Positions 1-8,777 of a stretch of 64,000 nucleotides of DNA are shown here, piece by piece. The notes beneath the pieces were generated by a model, which saw nothing but the letters and a program-made list of their open reading frames with translations, was not told where the DNA came from and ran no database searches. Source of the DNA: Streptomyces mirabilis. Its GTDB lineage: Bacteria; Actinomycetota; Actinomycetes; Streptomycetales; Streptomycetaceae. The DNA lies in NCBI RefSeq assembly GCF_039503195.1, contig NZ_JBCJKP010000001.1, positions 4,464,001 to 4,528,000 on the forward strand, in the 5' to 3' direction. The translations under genes and the position numbers were made by a program. Each line of letters starts with the position of its first letter. Position 1 is the stretch's first letter.

Positions 1-16
1 GGAGGCGCGGCGGCCC

Positions 17-736
17 TCAGCGGCGGGTCGTCTGATGCCTGCGGGTCAGCCACAGCGTGCCCGCCGCGCCCGCGAGCAGCACCGTGCCGCCGAACGTGCC
101 GAGGGCGATCGCCGAGTCGGCGGGGCCGGTCTGCGGGAGCCGGCCGCCGGAGTCGGTGCCGGTCGAGCCGCCCGAGCTGCTGGATCCGCTGGATCCGCCG
201 CTTCCAGAGCCACCGCCCGCCGCCGTGACGTCGAGGGTCAGCGACGGCCCGGGGTTGTTCGTGGGGGTGCAGGTGGTCGTCGTGCCGAGCGCCTTGATCG
301 TGAGCACGCCCGCGGTGAAGGTGACCTTGCCGGTCTTCTCCGGCGTGTACGTACCCGACAAGTCACTGATTTTGATGGGGGTGTTGGCGGGGATCGCGGC
401 CGCGTTGGCGGGGCCGCTCACGGCCACCGTGCCGCTGTCCGCGCCGCCCACCTTGATCACGGCGCTCGGGCTCATCGCGCCCTTGCCGAGCTCCACCGGG
501 CTGGACGAGACGCCCTTCTGCCAGGACATGGTGAGTTTGTAGCCGTTGCCGCTCTTGACGCTCTTGATGTCGATGGGCGAGACGGCGCTCTTGTCGCCGA
601 TCGGCGTCTTGCACTGGTAGTTGACGTTCACCACGCTGGCCTCGGCGACGGGGGCGGCCATCAGCACCGCCGAGCCGGCCAGGGCCGCGGCGAACGCGAG
701 CGCGGCGGTTCGTTTCTGGTACGTCCGGTACGACAC
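17..736 (-). CDS. LPXTG-anchored surface protein
   Basis: A 239-residue secreted protein likely linked covalently to peptidoglycan by a sortase. Visible in order: an N-terminal signal peptide (about residues 1-33), a globular region of about 140 residues with two cysteines (Cys42, Cys156), a Gly/Ser linker (about 172-198), the sorting motif LPQTG at 200-204, a hydrophobic helix, and the basic tail RRHQTTRR. This is the standard cell-wall sorting layout. The start is a GTG at 736. No known domain is recognised in the globular part, so the function is unknown. It stands alone, separated by a strong hairpin from the anti-sigma gene on the same strand. Sorting assignment is firm; the role is not. 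Confidence 0.8.
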   Translation of the reverse strand: MSYRTYQKRTAALAFAAALAGSAVLMAAPVAEASVVNVNYQCKTPIGDKSAVSPIDIKSVKSGNGYKLTMSWQKGVSSSPVELGKGAMSPSAVIKVGGADSGTVAVSGPANAAAIPANTPIKISDLSGTYTPEKTGKVTFTAGVLTIKALGTTTTCTPTNNPGPSLTLDVTAAGGGSGSGGSSGSSSSGGSTGTDSGGRLPQTGPADSAIALGTFGGTVLLAGAAGTLWLTRRHQTTRR

Positions 737-813
737 CTCGGGGCCTCATTCCTGACGGAACATCAGATCGGCCGTCAAGGTACGCCCGGTGCCTTGTGGA
801 GGGAAGACAAAGT

Positions 814-843
814 GCGCGCCGGATCCGAGGAGATCCGGCGCGC
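814..843 (-). terminator. Rho-independent-like terminator after the anti-sigma gene
   Basis: Perfect 12-bp inverted repeat (GCGCGCCGGATC and its complement) with a 6-nt loop. Read on the minus strand it is followed by the T-rich stretch ACTTTGTCTT. It lies just downstream of the minus-strand ATPase gene and insulates the surface-protein gene. Confidence 0.8.
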
Positions 844-917
844 GTTCGGCCACGTACGAAGAAGGGTTCGAACCGCGGGTAACCCGAGGTGGGAGTCGCA
901 CCCGGGATCGGGTGGGG

Positions 918-1433
918 CTACGCGGGCGCCCCGAGTTCCGCCCACACCGTCTTGCCGGTGGCCCCCGGAGTGCGCACGACTCCCCAGTCCAGACACAGCC
1001 GCTGCACGATGAACATGCCGTGGCCGCCGGGGCGGCCGGCGCGGTGCGGGGTGCGCGGGGCGGGCTGGCCCGCGCCACGGTCGGAGACCTCGACGCGCAA
1101 CACCTTGTTGTCGCAGGAGATCCGGAGCTCGTCCGGGCCCTCGGCATGCAGGCAGGCGTTGGTGACGAGTTCGGAGACGACCAGCAGGACGTCCTCGGCG
1201 GCTGCCCGCCGGTCGGCGCTCTCGGCGGGCAGCCAGCCCCACGCGTGCAGCGCCTGGCGCGCGAAGTCGCGGGCCAGCGGCACGACGCCGCTCTCGCCGT
1301 CGAAGCTCAGTCTGCGGGCCTGACGCCCCCCGGACGGGACGGCCAGGCCGCCGCCCCCAGGCGCCCCGGAAGCGCCGCCGTCGCCCGACTCCGGGCCGCG
1401 GTCGCCCGGCGAGTAAGGCCGGGTGGTGCTCAT
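918..1433 (-). CDS. prsI: Anti-sigma factor, HATPase_c (PrsI/RsbW-like)
   Basis: A 171-residue serine kinase/anti-sigma factor of the RsbW family, expected to bind the neighbouring SigB-type sigma factor and to phosphorylate its STAS antagonist. A low-complexity Gly/Pro N-terminus (about 1-40) precedes the GHKL ATPase fold: N-box ELVTNACLHA (about 88-97), G1 box DRGAG and G2 box GGHGMFIVQ. The ATG at 1433 has GAGGTGAAG upstream. The next genes are an anti-sigma antagonist and, divergently, the sigma factor. This matches the PrsI/ArsI/SigI set described in S. coelicolor; the symbol is given from that arrangement. Cytoplasmic. Confidence 0.8.
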   Translation of the reverse strand: MSTTRPYSPGDRGPESGDGGASGAPGGGGLAVPSGGRQARRLSFDGESGVVPLARDFARQALHAWGWLPAESADRRAAAEDVLLVVSELVTNACLHAEGPDELRISCDNKVLRVEVSDRGAGQPAPRTPHRAGRPGGHGMFIVQRLCLDWGVVRTPGATGKTVWAELGAPA

Positions 1434-1717
1434 CAGCGCTTCACCTCACCGATTCACCAGTTTCACGATTCAAGACTCAGTACTCACCATGTGGTACGCA
1501 CCGCGCGCGCTTCCGCACTCAGGGCGTTCCGGACGAATATCTACGATGATCACCTACGACGTTCCCACCGATTGCTGCCGACATAGTCAGGATGTCTCCT
1601 GCCCGACCGATCCGTCGGAACACCCCCTTTGGGCGACGGGGATCGTGTGACGCCGGCGATGCGGCGACCACAGGGGGGACTCCGGGGCATGCCGAGGCGG
1701 GGCCGCGACCGCCCCGG

Positions 1718-2086
1718 CTAGTCGGCCAGGGCCGCATCGAGCGTCTCGTGGACGGTGAAGACGGCCTCGGCCCCGGTGATCTCGAAGACCCGGGCCACCA
1801 CCGGCAACATCCCCGCCAGGTGGACTCCGCCCCCCGCGGCCTCGGCCTTCAGCCGGGCGCCGAGCAGCACGTTCAGCCCGGTGGAGTCGCAGAACTCCAG
1901 TCGCGAGCAGTCCACAACCAGTCGCGAGTGCCCCTTGTCAAGGCAGTCCTCGAGTGGCTCACGCAACAATTCAGCCGTGTGGTGATCCAACTCACCCGCG
2001 GGGGTCACGACGGCGCTTGAGCCCTCTTCCCGCACCTCGACTAGAAGCCGGCCCGACTGTGCGCTGCCGACCGTCTGGCGGTCCAT
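1718..2086 (-). CDS. arsI: Anti-sigma factor antagonist, STAS domain (ArsI-like)
   Basis: A 122-residue single-domain STAS protein. The phosphorylatable serine lies in the signature DSTGLNVLLGA (about residues 68-78). In the unphosphorylated state such proteins free the sigma factor by sequestering the HATPase anti-sigma factor. It is on the same strand as the HATPase gene, 284 bp upstream, and divergent from the sigma gene 250 bp away, so the three genes form a partner-switching set. The start ATG at 2086 is preceded by GGGAGAGAGA. The length is normal for the family. The 284-bp gap to the HATPase gene holds no gene but has several short TTCAC repeats. Confidence 0.82.
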   Translation of the reverse strand: MDRQTVGSAQSGRLLVEVREEGSSAVVTPAGELDHHTAELLREPLEDCLDKGHSRLVVDCSRLEFCDSTGLNVLLGARLKAEAAGGGVHLAGMLPVVARVFEITGAEAVFTVHETLDAALAD

Positions 2087-2336
2087 GCCGTCTCTCTCCC
2101 GAGCGTCGCGACTGCTGATGTACGCACTCGAACACTACGCCTTCCTCACGATCCCCGACACCCGAACAACCCCCCGAAAATGGACATTTCGGCACGCAAC
2201 GCACTTGCGGGCGGCGCGCGAAAGCGGGTAGGGCTAGTAGCGACACCTATTCGACCCGGCCGGCTTCGGAGGCGCCGCACACCGCAGTGCACGCATTGGC
2301 ATCGGCGGCCATATGCCGAGAACGATGGAGGACACC

Positions 2337-3245
2337 ATGTCACCCCGGCTCGACGCATCGCAGACCCAGACGGCGACGTCGACACCTTCTCTGGAACGCC
2401 CGGAGCGTCTCGACGAACCCGGAACCAGCGGACTCGACGGACTCGACGGACTTCCCGAGATCCCCCCGTACGACGAGGTGGGACCGGTGGACGCACGGGC
2501 CCTGTCCAAGACCCTCTTCAAGCGGCTGGAGTCCCTCGAAGAAGGCACCCACGACTACTCGTACGTGCGCAACACGCTGGTCGAGCTCAACCTCGCGCTG
2601 GTCAAGTTCGCCGCCTCCCGCTTCCGCTCCCGCAGCGAGCCTATGGAGGACATCATCCAGGTCGGCACGATCGGCCTGATCAAGGCGATCGACCGCTTCG
2701 AACTGAGCCGCGGGGTCGAGTTCCCCACCTTCGCGATGCCAACCATCATCGGCGAGATCAAGCGCTTCTTCCGCGACACCTCCTGGTCCGTGCGTGTACC
2801 GCGCCGACTGCAGGAACTCCGTCTCGACCTGGCCAAGGCGGGCGACGAACTCGCCCAGCAGCTCGACCGGGCGCCCACGGTGGGCGAGTTGGCGGAGCGC
2901 CTGGGCATCTCCAACGACGAGGTCGTCGAGGGCATGGCCGCCTCGAACGCCTACACGGCCAGTTCGCTGGACGCCCAGCCCGAGGAGGACGACTCCGAAG
3001 GCGCGCTCGCGGACCGCATCGGCTACGAGGACCACGACCTCGAGGGCATCGAGTACGTGGAGTCCCTCAAGCCCCTGATCGCCGAACTCCCCTCGCGCGA
3101 CCGGCAGATCCTCTCGCTGCGCTTCGTCGCCAACATGACCCAGTCCGAGATCGGTGACGAGCTCGGGATCTCGCAGATGCACGTGTCGCGGCTGCTGTCG
3201 CGGACGCTGGTGCGCCTGCGGAAGGGACTGACGGTCGAGGAGTGA
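2337..3245 (+). CDS. sigI: RNA polymerase sigma factor, SigB/SigF family (SigI-like)
   Basis: A 302-residue alternative sigma factor with an acidic N-terminal extension (about 1-45), then region 2 (the RPMEDIIQ-like stretch SEPMEDIIQVGTIGLIKAID and PTFAMPTIIGEIKRFFRD), region 3 (PRRLQELRLDL, TVGELAERLGIS) and region 4 with its helix-turn-helix (TQSEIGDELGISQMHVSRLL). This is the SigB/SigF architecture used for stress and development. The ATG at 2337 is chosen because GGAGGA ends four bases before it; an in-frame ATG at 2313 has no such site. The divergent anti-sigma/antagonist genes are its likely controllers. It ends just before a strong terminator. Confidence 0.88.
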   Translation: MSPRLDASQTQTATSTPSLERPERLDEPGTSGLDGLDGLPEIPPYDEVGPVDARALSKTLFKRLESLEEGTHDYSYVRNTLVELNLALVKFAASRFRSRSEPMEDIIQVGTIGLIKAIDRFELSRGVEFPTFAMPTIIGEIKRFFRDTSWSVRVPRRLQELRLDLAKAGDELAQQLDRAPTVGELAERLGISNDEVVEGMAASNAYTASSLDAQPEEDDSEGALADRIGYEDHDLEGIEYVESLKPLIAELPSRDRQILSLRFVANMTQSEIGDELGISQMHVSRLLSRTLVRLRKGLTVEE

Positions 3246-3310
3246 CACTCGGGGAGTGACGGTCGGAGAGTGAGGCTCCCCGCCCCCTCCGGCGTCTCTT
3301 CTCAGCTGAG

Positions 3311-3346
3311 AGCGGTCCGGCGCCGACGGCGCCGGGCCGCTTTTTC
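3311..3346 (+). terminator. Intrinsic terminator of the sigma gene
   Basis: A 14-bp stem (AGCGGTCCGGCGCC paired with its near-complement, one T.G wobble) with loop GAC, followed directly by TTTTTCTC. Textbook intrinsic terminator 65 bp after the sigma stop codon. Confidence 0.9.
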
Positions 3347-3434
3347 TCGCGTCTCCTTCCTCCCTCTTTCCTCAAAGGGCCACTCCCGTCACTATGAGCA
3401 CTCCAAACTGGCTGGTATGTGAGGAGGCCGGCAG

Positions 3435-4943
3435 ATGGCTCAGGACGACGCGGGCGCGTCCGACACGCGGCTCACCGAACTGCTGAGCGCCGACACCCCC
3501 AGCGCGTATCCGGCCCTCCAGGAGCTCCGCGAGCGGCACCGCCTGTCCGTCCTCGCCTACGCGCGCCTGTGCACCCGCAGCGAGTCGGCCGCGCGGCAGC
3601 TCGCGGCGCAGGCGTTCACCCTGGCGGCCCAGGAAACGGCGCGCGGCTCGAACCCGAGCGTCCCCTGGCGCCACCGGCTCCTGCTGCTGGCGGGGCGGGT
3701 GGCCGCCTCCTGGGCGAGGGACGAACGGGCCGCGGGGCTCGACCCCGGTCTGCTCCTCGTGTTGAGCGCGGCCGGCCCCGGCGGGCCCGTGCCGCCCATG
3801 CTCGCCCCGTTCCGGTCCCTCCCGTCCCGCACCCAGGGCCTGCTCTGGTACGGGGTCGTGGAAGAGGAAGCCGCCGACCGGGCGGCCGTCCTGCTCGGCC
3901 TCACCCGTGAGGACGTGACGTACGGCGCGCAGCCCGCGCTGCACGCCCTGGGCCAGGCCTGTCTGAGGTCCCGGCTCGCCGCCTCCGACGACCCGCGCTG
4001 CGGGGACTTCCGACGGCTGATCGAGGAGTCGCTACGGCCGGACAACCCCCGTTCCAGCCCCGATCTGCACGCCCACATGGCGCACTGCGCGCACTGCACG
4101 ACGGCGTACGAGGAGCTGTCCGCCCTGCGCGACCATCCGCGCACCGCCCTGGCCGAGGGACTGCTGCCGTGGTCGGGCACGGCGTACGTCATGAGCGAGG
4201 CGGGCGAACCCCGGCCCGGCGTCCCCGCCTCGTCGGGGCCCTGGCCGCCGTCCCGCCGTTTCGTCCTCACCTCGGCGGCGGCCCTCGGCGTCGCCCTGGT
4301 GCCGCTGCTGTTCGTCGTGCTGTCGTCGGGCGGCTCGCCGTCCCAGAACACGGCGGGCTCGGTCACCACCCCGTCGAGCGTGCCGCAGGTGACGGTGACG
4401 GCGACCGTCTCGGCGACCCCCTCGCCCCCGGCCCCGCTGCCGTCCGCGACCAGCGAGTCCCCTTCCCCGACGCGGAGCCCCTCCCCGTCGAGATCGGCCA
4501 GTGCGACGCCGTCCCCCACGCCCGCCCCGGCCCACCCGCCGGGCAGCGACTACGCACAGGTCGTGAACCTCGCCTCGGGCCTGTGCCTGGACATCCGGGA
4601 CGGTGATCTGACACAGGGCACGGACGTCGTCACGGCCCCCTGCACCTCGGCCCGCACCCAGCGGTGGCGGGTCGACTCCGGGCGCGGCGTCCTGCAGTCG
4701 TACGCCGACTCCGACTTCTGTCTGGACAGCCGCGGCTCCGTCGACAACGGCGTCGGGATCTGGGACTGCGGCTCGATCGACGGCAGCCACGGCCAGAACC
4801 TGAGGTTCACCGTGGACGACGACGGCGTGATCCGCCCGGCCATCGCCGTCGAGACCGCGGTCACGCCGAGCGACGGCGACAGCCTGTCCCTGCTGCCGCT
4901 CGACGGGGGCACGAGTCAGCGGTGGCGGGCGGGGGCCTCGTGA
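3435..4943 (+). CDS. Membrane-anchored protein: sigma-like N-terminus, zinc-finger-like motif, TM helix, RICIN lectin
   Basis: A 502-residue composite. Residues about 1-180 resemble the helical core of ECF sigma factors (LSVLAYARLCTRSESAARQLAAQAF). About 205-225 carry an anti-sigma-like motif HMAHCAHC. About 275-297 are a transmembrane helix (FVLTSAAALGVALVPLLFVVL), followed by a Ser/Pro/Thr stalk (about 300-372). The C-terminus (about 373-502) is a ricin-type beta-trefoil (GLCLDIRDG, FCLDSRG, repeated QRWR). The likely topology is cytoplasmic N-terminus and extracellular lectin domain. GAGGAGG lies seven bases before the ATG. A transmembrane sugar-sensing regulator is an inference; such fusions are common in Streptomyces but poorly characterised. 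Confidence 0.75.
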   Translation: MAQDDAGASDTRLTELLSADTPSAYPALQELRERHRLSVLAYARLCTRSESAARQLAAQAFTLAAQETARGSNPSVPWRHRLLLLAGRVAASWARDERAAGLDPGLLLVLSAAGPGGPVPPMLAPFRSLPSRTQGLLWYGVVEEEAADRAAVLLGLTREDVTYGAQPALHALGQACLRSRLAASDDPRCGDFRRLIEESLRPDNPRSSPDLHAHMAHCAHCTTAYEELSALRDHPRTALAEGLLPWSGTAYVMSEAGEPRPGVPASSGPWPPSRRFVLTSAAALGVALVPLLFVVLSSGGSPSQNTAGSVTTPSSVPQVTVTATVSATPSPPAPLPSATSESPSPTRSPSPSRSASATPSPTPAPAHPPGSDYAQVVNLASGLCLDIRDGDLTQGTDVVTAPCTSARTQRWRVDSGRGVLQSYADSDFCLDSRGSVDNGVGIWDCGSIDGSHGQNLRFTVDDDGVIRPAIAVETAVTPSDGDSLSLLPLDGGTSQRWRAGAS

Positions 4944-4993
4944 CCCCCGCGTCCTGACCCCGGCCTCGCGGCCTCGGACTCGTGACCCCGGCG

Positions 4994-6181
4994 TCAGACC
5001 TCGCGCGCGCCGCGCCGCCAGACGCCGGTGACCAGCGGTACACCCGGCCGGTAGGCGAGGTGGACGTGGCTGGGCGCGTCCAGGAGGGCGAGGTCGGCGC
5101 GGGCGCCGACGGTGAGGCGGCCGATGTCCGTGCGGCGCAGGGCCGCCGCGCCGCCCGCCGTGGCCGACCAGAGCGCCTCGTCCGGGGTCATCCCCATGTC
5201 CCGTACCGCCAGCGCGATGCAGAACGGGACGGAGGAGGTGAAGGACGAGCCCGGGTTGCAGTCGGTGGAGAGGGCGACGGTCACGCCCGCGTCCAGGAGG
5301 CGGCGGGCGTCCGGCCACTCGGCGCGGGTGGAGAACTCGGCGCCGGGGAGCAGGGTCGCGACCGTGCGGCCGTTCGCCAGGGCCTCGACGTCCGCGTCCG
5401 TGAGGTGGGTGCAGTGGTCGGCGCTCGCCGCGTCGAGTTCGACGGCGAGCTGGACGCCGGGGCCGTACGAGAGCTGGTTGGCGTGGACGCGCGGGTGCAG
5501 GCCCTTCGCCTTGCCCGCCGTGAGGATCGCGCGGGCCTGGTCGCCGTCGAAGGCGCCCTTCTCGCAGAAGACGTCGATCCAACGGGCGTACGGGGCGCAG
5601 GCGTCGAGCATCTCGCCGGTCACCAGGGCCACGTACGCGGCCGGGTCGTCGGCGTAGTCCGGGGAGACGATGTGCGCGCCGAGGTAGGTGACCTCGTCGG
5701 TGTGCGCCGCCGCGATGCGCAGCGCCCTGGCCTCGTCCTCGACGGTGAGGCCGTAGCCCGACTTGGTCTCGAAGGTGGTGGTGCCCTGGCGCAGCGCCTC
5801 GTGGAGGTAGTGCGTGAGGTTGCGCTCCAGGTCCTCGTCACTGGCGGCGCGGGTGGCGGCGACGGTGGTGCGGATGCCGCCCGCAGTGTAGCCGCGGCCC
5901 GACATGCGGGCGTTGAACTCCTGGGTGCGGTCGCCCGCGAAGACGAGGTGCGAGTGGGAGTCCACGAAGCCCGGAATCACGGCCCGGCCACCGGCGTCGA
6001 CCCGGTTGTCAGTGGCGGGTGCTTTTCTTGAGTCACCGGTCCACGCGATGCGGTCGCCTTCGATGACGACGGCCGCGTCCTGGATCAGACCGAGGGGGGA
6101 TCCGTCGCCGAGGGAGGGATCGTTGGTGACCAGACTGGCGATGTTGGTGATGACGGTGGTCGTGCCGGTGATGCTGCTCAT
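4994..6181 (-). CDS. hutI: Imidazolonepropionase
   Basis: A 395-residue amidohydrolase-superfamily enzyme that opens imidazolone-5-propionate to N-formimino-L-glutamate, the third step of histidine degradation. Seen: the metal-binding HSHLVFAG near residue 75, [17 protein letters not shown] and the STDCNPGS segment late in the barrel. The start at 6181 (ATG, GAGG five bases upstream) is preferred over longer in-frame extensions into hutF. It is the last gene of the minus-strand hut operon, 35 bp after hutF. Cytoplasmic. Confidence 0.92.
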   Translation of the reverse strand: MSSITGTTTVITNIASLVTNDPSLGDGSPLGLIQDAAVVIEGDRIAWTGDSRKAPATDNRVDAGGRAVIPGFVDSHSHLVFAGDRTQEFNARMSGRGYTAGGIRTTVAATRAASDEDLERNLTHYLHEALRQGTTTFETKSGYGLTVEDEARALRIAAAHTDEVTYLGAHIVSPDYADDPAAYVALVTGEMLDACAPYARWIDVFCEKGAFDGDQARAILTAGKAKGLHPRVHANQLSYGPGVQLAVELDAASADHCTHLTDADVEALANGRTVATLLPGAEFSTRAEWPDARRLLDAGVTVALSTDCNPGSSFTSSVPFCIALAVRDMGMTPDEALWSATAGGAAALRRTDIGRLTVGARADLALLDAPSHVHLAYRPGVPLVTGVWRRGAREV

Positions 6182-6216
6182 GGCGTCCTCGTGGGGGCGG
6201 AGTTCGGCGGTCGTCT

Positions 6217-7551
6217 CTAGGCGCGCAGGGCTTCGACTGCCTGCGCGAGGGCCTGCGGCACCTCGGGAACAAGGGCGTGCGCCCCGTCGCGTACGACGTG
6301 CCGGCCGCCCACGACCGTGTGCCGTACGTCGGCCGCCGTCGCCGCGAATACGGCCGTCTCGGCGCCCAGGCGCGGCACCGGTCCCGCTGTTCTGACCGAG
6401 TCGAGGGCGATCGTCGTGAAGTCGGCGAGCGCGCCCGCTTCGAGGGTGCCCGCGTCCTGCCAGCCGAGGGCCGCGTGGCCGTCGGCGGAGGCGGCGCGCA
6501 GCAGGGCGGCCGCCGTCCAGTGACCGCGGGTGCGGGTGCGCAGGCGCTCGTTCAGCTCCATCGCGCGGGCCTCTTCGAGGAGGTCGATGACGGCGTGGCT
6601 GTCGGAGCCGAGGGAGAGGGGCGAGCCGGCTCGCTGGAGGGCGGCGGCGGGGCCGATGCCGTCCGCCAGGTCCCGTTCCGTCGTCGGGCACATGCACGTG
6701 CCCGTCCGGGAGTCGCCCAGCAGCGCGATGTCCTCGTCCGTGAGGTGCGTGTTGTGGACGCCGGTCGTGCGGGAGCCGAGCACGCCGTGGTCGGCGAGCA
6801 GCCGCGTCGGGGTGCACCCGTGGGCGGCCTGGCAGGCGTCGTTCTCCGCCGTCTGCTCCGACAGATGCACGTGCAGCGGGGCCTGCCGCTCCTCGGCCCA
6901 GCGCGCTACCGTCGCCAGCTGTCCGGCGGGCACGGCCCGTACGGAGTGGATGGCCGCACCGATCCGTGCGTGATCACGGTCCTTGAGAAGTGAAGAGCGT
7001 TCCGCCCAGGCCTCCGCGCTGCCGTCGGAGAAGCGGCGCTGGTGGGGGTTGGGCGGCTGTCCGAAGCCGGAGGACACGTAGGCCGTGTCGAGGAGGGTGA
7101 TCCGGATGCCGGCCTCGTCCGCGGCCGCGACGAGCGCCTCGCCCATCGCGTTCGGGTCGGCGTAGGGGGTACCGCCGGGGGTGTGGTGCACGTAGTGGAA
7201 CTCGCCGACGGCCGTGACGCCCGCGAGCGCCATCTCCGCGTACACGGCGCGGGCGAGCGCGTGGTAGGTGTCCGGGGTCAGCCTGTCCGCGAAGGAGTAC
7301 ATGATCTCGCGCCAGGTCCAGAAGGTGCCGGAGCCGACCTGGACGGTGCCGCGCAGGGCGCGGTGGAAGGCGTGCGAGTGGGCGTTGGCGAGGCCGGGGA
7401 GGGTGAGTCCGCGGAGGATCTCGGCGCCGGGGGGCGGGGTGGCGGTGTTCTCGCGGACGGCGGTGATCCGCCCGTCCGTCACGTCCAGGGCCACGCCCGG
7501 CTCGACGTGGGTGTCGAGCCAGGCGTGTTCAAGCCAGTACGTCTGCGTCAC
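6217..7551 (-). CDS. hutF: Formimidoylglutamate deiminase
   Basis: A 444-residue amidohydrolase that removes ammonia from N-formimino-L-glutamate to give N-formyl-L-glutamate, the deiminase branch of histidine degradation. Motifs: [11 protein letters not shown] near residue 58, [17 protein letters not shown] around 228 and the [20 protein letters not shown] segment near 290-320, all typical of HutF. It overlaps the upstream M20 hydrolase gene by four bases (ATGA), showing translational coupling. Presence of hutF implies that formylglutamate must then be hydrolysed by a further enzyme. Confidence 0.92.
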   Translation of the reverse strand: MTQTYWLEHAWLDTHVEPGVALDVTDGRITAVRENTATPPPGAEILRGLTLPGLANAHSHAFHRALRGTVQVGSGTFWTWREIMYSFADRLTPDTYHALARAVYAEMALAGVTAVGEFHYVHHTPGGTPYADPNAMGEALVAAADEAGIRITLLDTAYVSSGFGQPPNPHQRRFSDGSAEAWAERSSLLKDRDHARIGAAIHSVRAVPAGQLATVARWAEERQAPLHVHLSEQTAENDACQAAHGCTPTRLLADHGVLGSRTTGVHNTHLTDEDIALLGDSRTGTCMCPTTERDLADGIGPAAALQRAGSPLSLGSDSHAVIDLLEEARAMELNERLRTRTRGHWTAAALLRAASADGHAALGWQDAGTLEAGALADFTTIALDSVRTAGPVPRLGAETAVFAATAADVRHTVVGGRHVVRDGAHALVPEVPQALAQAVEALRA

Positions 7552-8777
7552 CTGCAGGCCAGCCCTTCGAGTACGTCGGCGAGTGCGGTCACCCCGGCCA
7601 CGCAGTCGTCCTCGGCGGCGTACTCGGCCGGGGAGTGCGAGACACCCGTGGGGTTGCGTACGAACAGCATGGCGGTCGGGACGGTCCCGGAGAGGATTCC
7701 GGCGTCGTGTCCGGCGCCCGTGCCCAGGACGGGAACCGTGAGTCCCGCGGCCCCTTCCCCGTCCTTGCCCAGGATGCGGGCCAGCTCGTCGCGCAGGGCG
7801 TGCTCGAACTCGACGACGGGGGTGAACGACTCGCGGACGACGTCGAGTTCGACGCCCTGGGCCTCCGCGTACTCGCGGGCGGCCTTCTCGACGCCGGTGA
7901 CGACCGTGTCGAGGGTCGCCTGGTCGGCGGCGCGGGAGTCGAGCCAGCCGCGCACGAGGGAGGGGATGGCGTTCACGCCGTTCGGCTCGACGGAGATCTT
8001 GCCGAAGGTGGCGACGGCACCGGCGAGTTGGGCCTCCCGGCGGGCGGCGAGCACGGTCTCGGCGTACGACAGCATCGGGTCGCGGCGGTCGACGAGCCGG
8101 GTGGTGCCCGCGTGGTTGGCCTCGCCCCGGAAGTCGAAGCGCCAGCGGCCGTGCGGCCAGATGGCGCTGGCGATGCCGACCTGGTCGCCGCTGAGGTCGA
8201 GGGCGCGGCCCTGCTCGACGTGCAGTTCGACGAAGGCGCCGATGCGGGCGAGGCGCTCGGGGTCGGGACCGATGGTGTCGGGGTCGTATCCGGCGCGCTC
8301 CATGGCCTGCGGGAGCGTGATGCCGTCGCCGTCGGTCAGCCGGTGGGCCTGCTCGACGGTGAGCTGTCCGGCGGCCAGCCGGGAGCCGACGCAGGCGAGT
8401 CCGAAGCGGGCGCCCTCCTCGTCGCCGAAGTTGACGATGGCGAGGGGACGGGTGAACTCGGCCTTCCTGGCGCGCAGTTCGTCCAGGGCGGCGAAGGACG
8501 ACACGACGCCGAGGGGCCCGTCGAAGGCCCCGCCGTCGGGCACGGAGTCCAGGTGGGACCCGGTGACGACGGCGTCGCCCTCGGCGGGGTCACCGAGCCA
8601 GGCCCACTGGTTGCCGTTGCGGTCCAGCTCGTAGCGCAGCCCGCGGGACTCGGCCTGAGCCCGGAACCAGGCCCGGCAGTCGGCGTCGGCCCCGGTCCAG
8701 GCGAAGCGGCGGTAGCCGCCGGAGGCGGAGCTGCGGCCGATCGGCAGCAGCTCCGCCCACATGCTGTGGAAGGTCAC
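7548..8777 (-). CDS. M20-family amidohydrolase (annotated family: allantoate amidohydrolase)
   Basis: A 409-residue metal-dependent hydrolase of the M20 allantoate/N-carbamoyl-amino-acid amidohydrolase branch. Visible: [15 protein letters not shown] (first metal His/Asp), DEEG (catalytic Glu), ELHVEQG, NHAGTT, GHDAG and the closing [10 protein letters not shown]. It overlaps hutF by four bases and hutU by four bases, so it is locked inside the hut operon. Sequence family suggests ureido or formyl/carbamoyl amide substrates. Context suggests it acts on N-formyl-L-glutamate (the HutG step). The substrate is inference; the family call is firm. Confidence 0.82.
   Translation of the reverse strand: MTFHSMWAELLPIGRSSASGGYRRFAWTGADADCRAWFRAQAESRGLRYELDRNGNQWAWLGDPAEGDAVVTGSHLDSVPDGGAFDGPLGVVSSFAALDELRARKAEFTRPLAIVNFGDEEGARFGLACVGSRLAAGQLTVEQAHRLTDGDGITLPQAMERAGYDPDTIGPDPERLARIGAFVELHVEQGRALDLSGDQVGIASAIWPHGRWRFDFRGEANHAGTTRLVDRRDPMLSYAETVLAARREAQLAGAVATFGKISVEPNGVNAIPSLVRGWLDSRAADQATLDTVVTGVEKAAREYAEAQGVELDVVRESFTPVVEFEHALRDELARILGKDGEGAAGLTVPVLGTGAGHDAGILSGTVPTAMLFVRNPTGVSHSPAEYAAEDDCVAGVTALADVLEGLACR

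Noticed and set aside
35..1012. Long plus-strand frames opposite the surface-protein and anti-sigma genes
   Set aside because: Arg/Ala/Gly-rich shadow of the GC-rich opposite-strand genes.
2313..2336. Upstream ATG as the sigma start
   Set aside because: No ribosome binding site; the ATG at 2337 has GGAGGA four bases before it.
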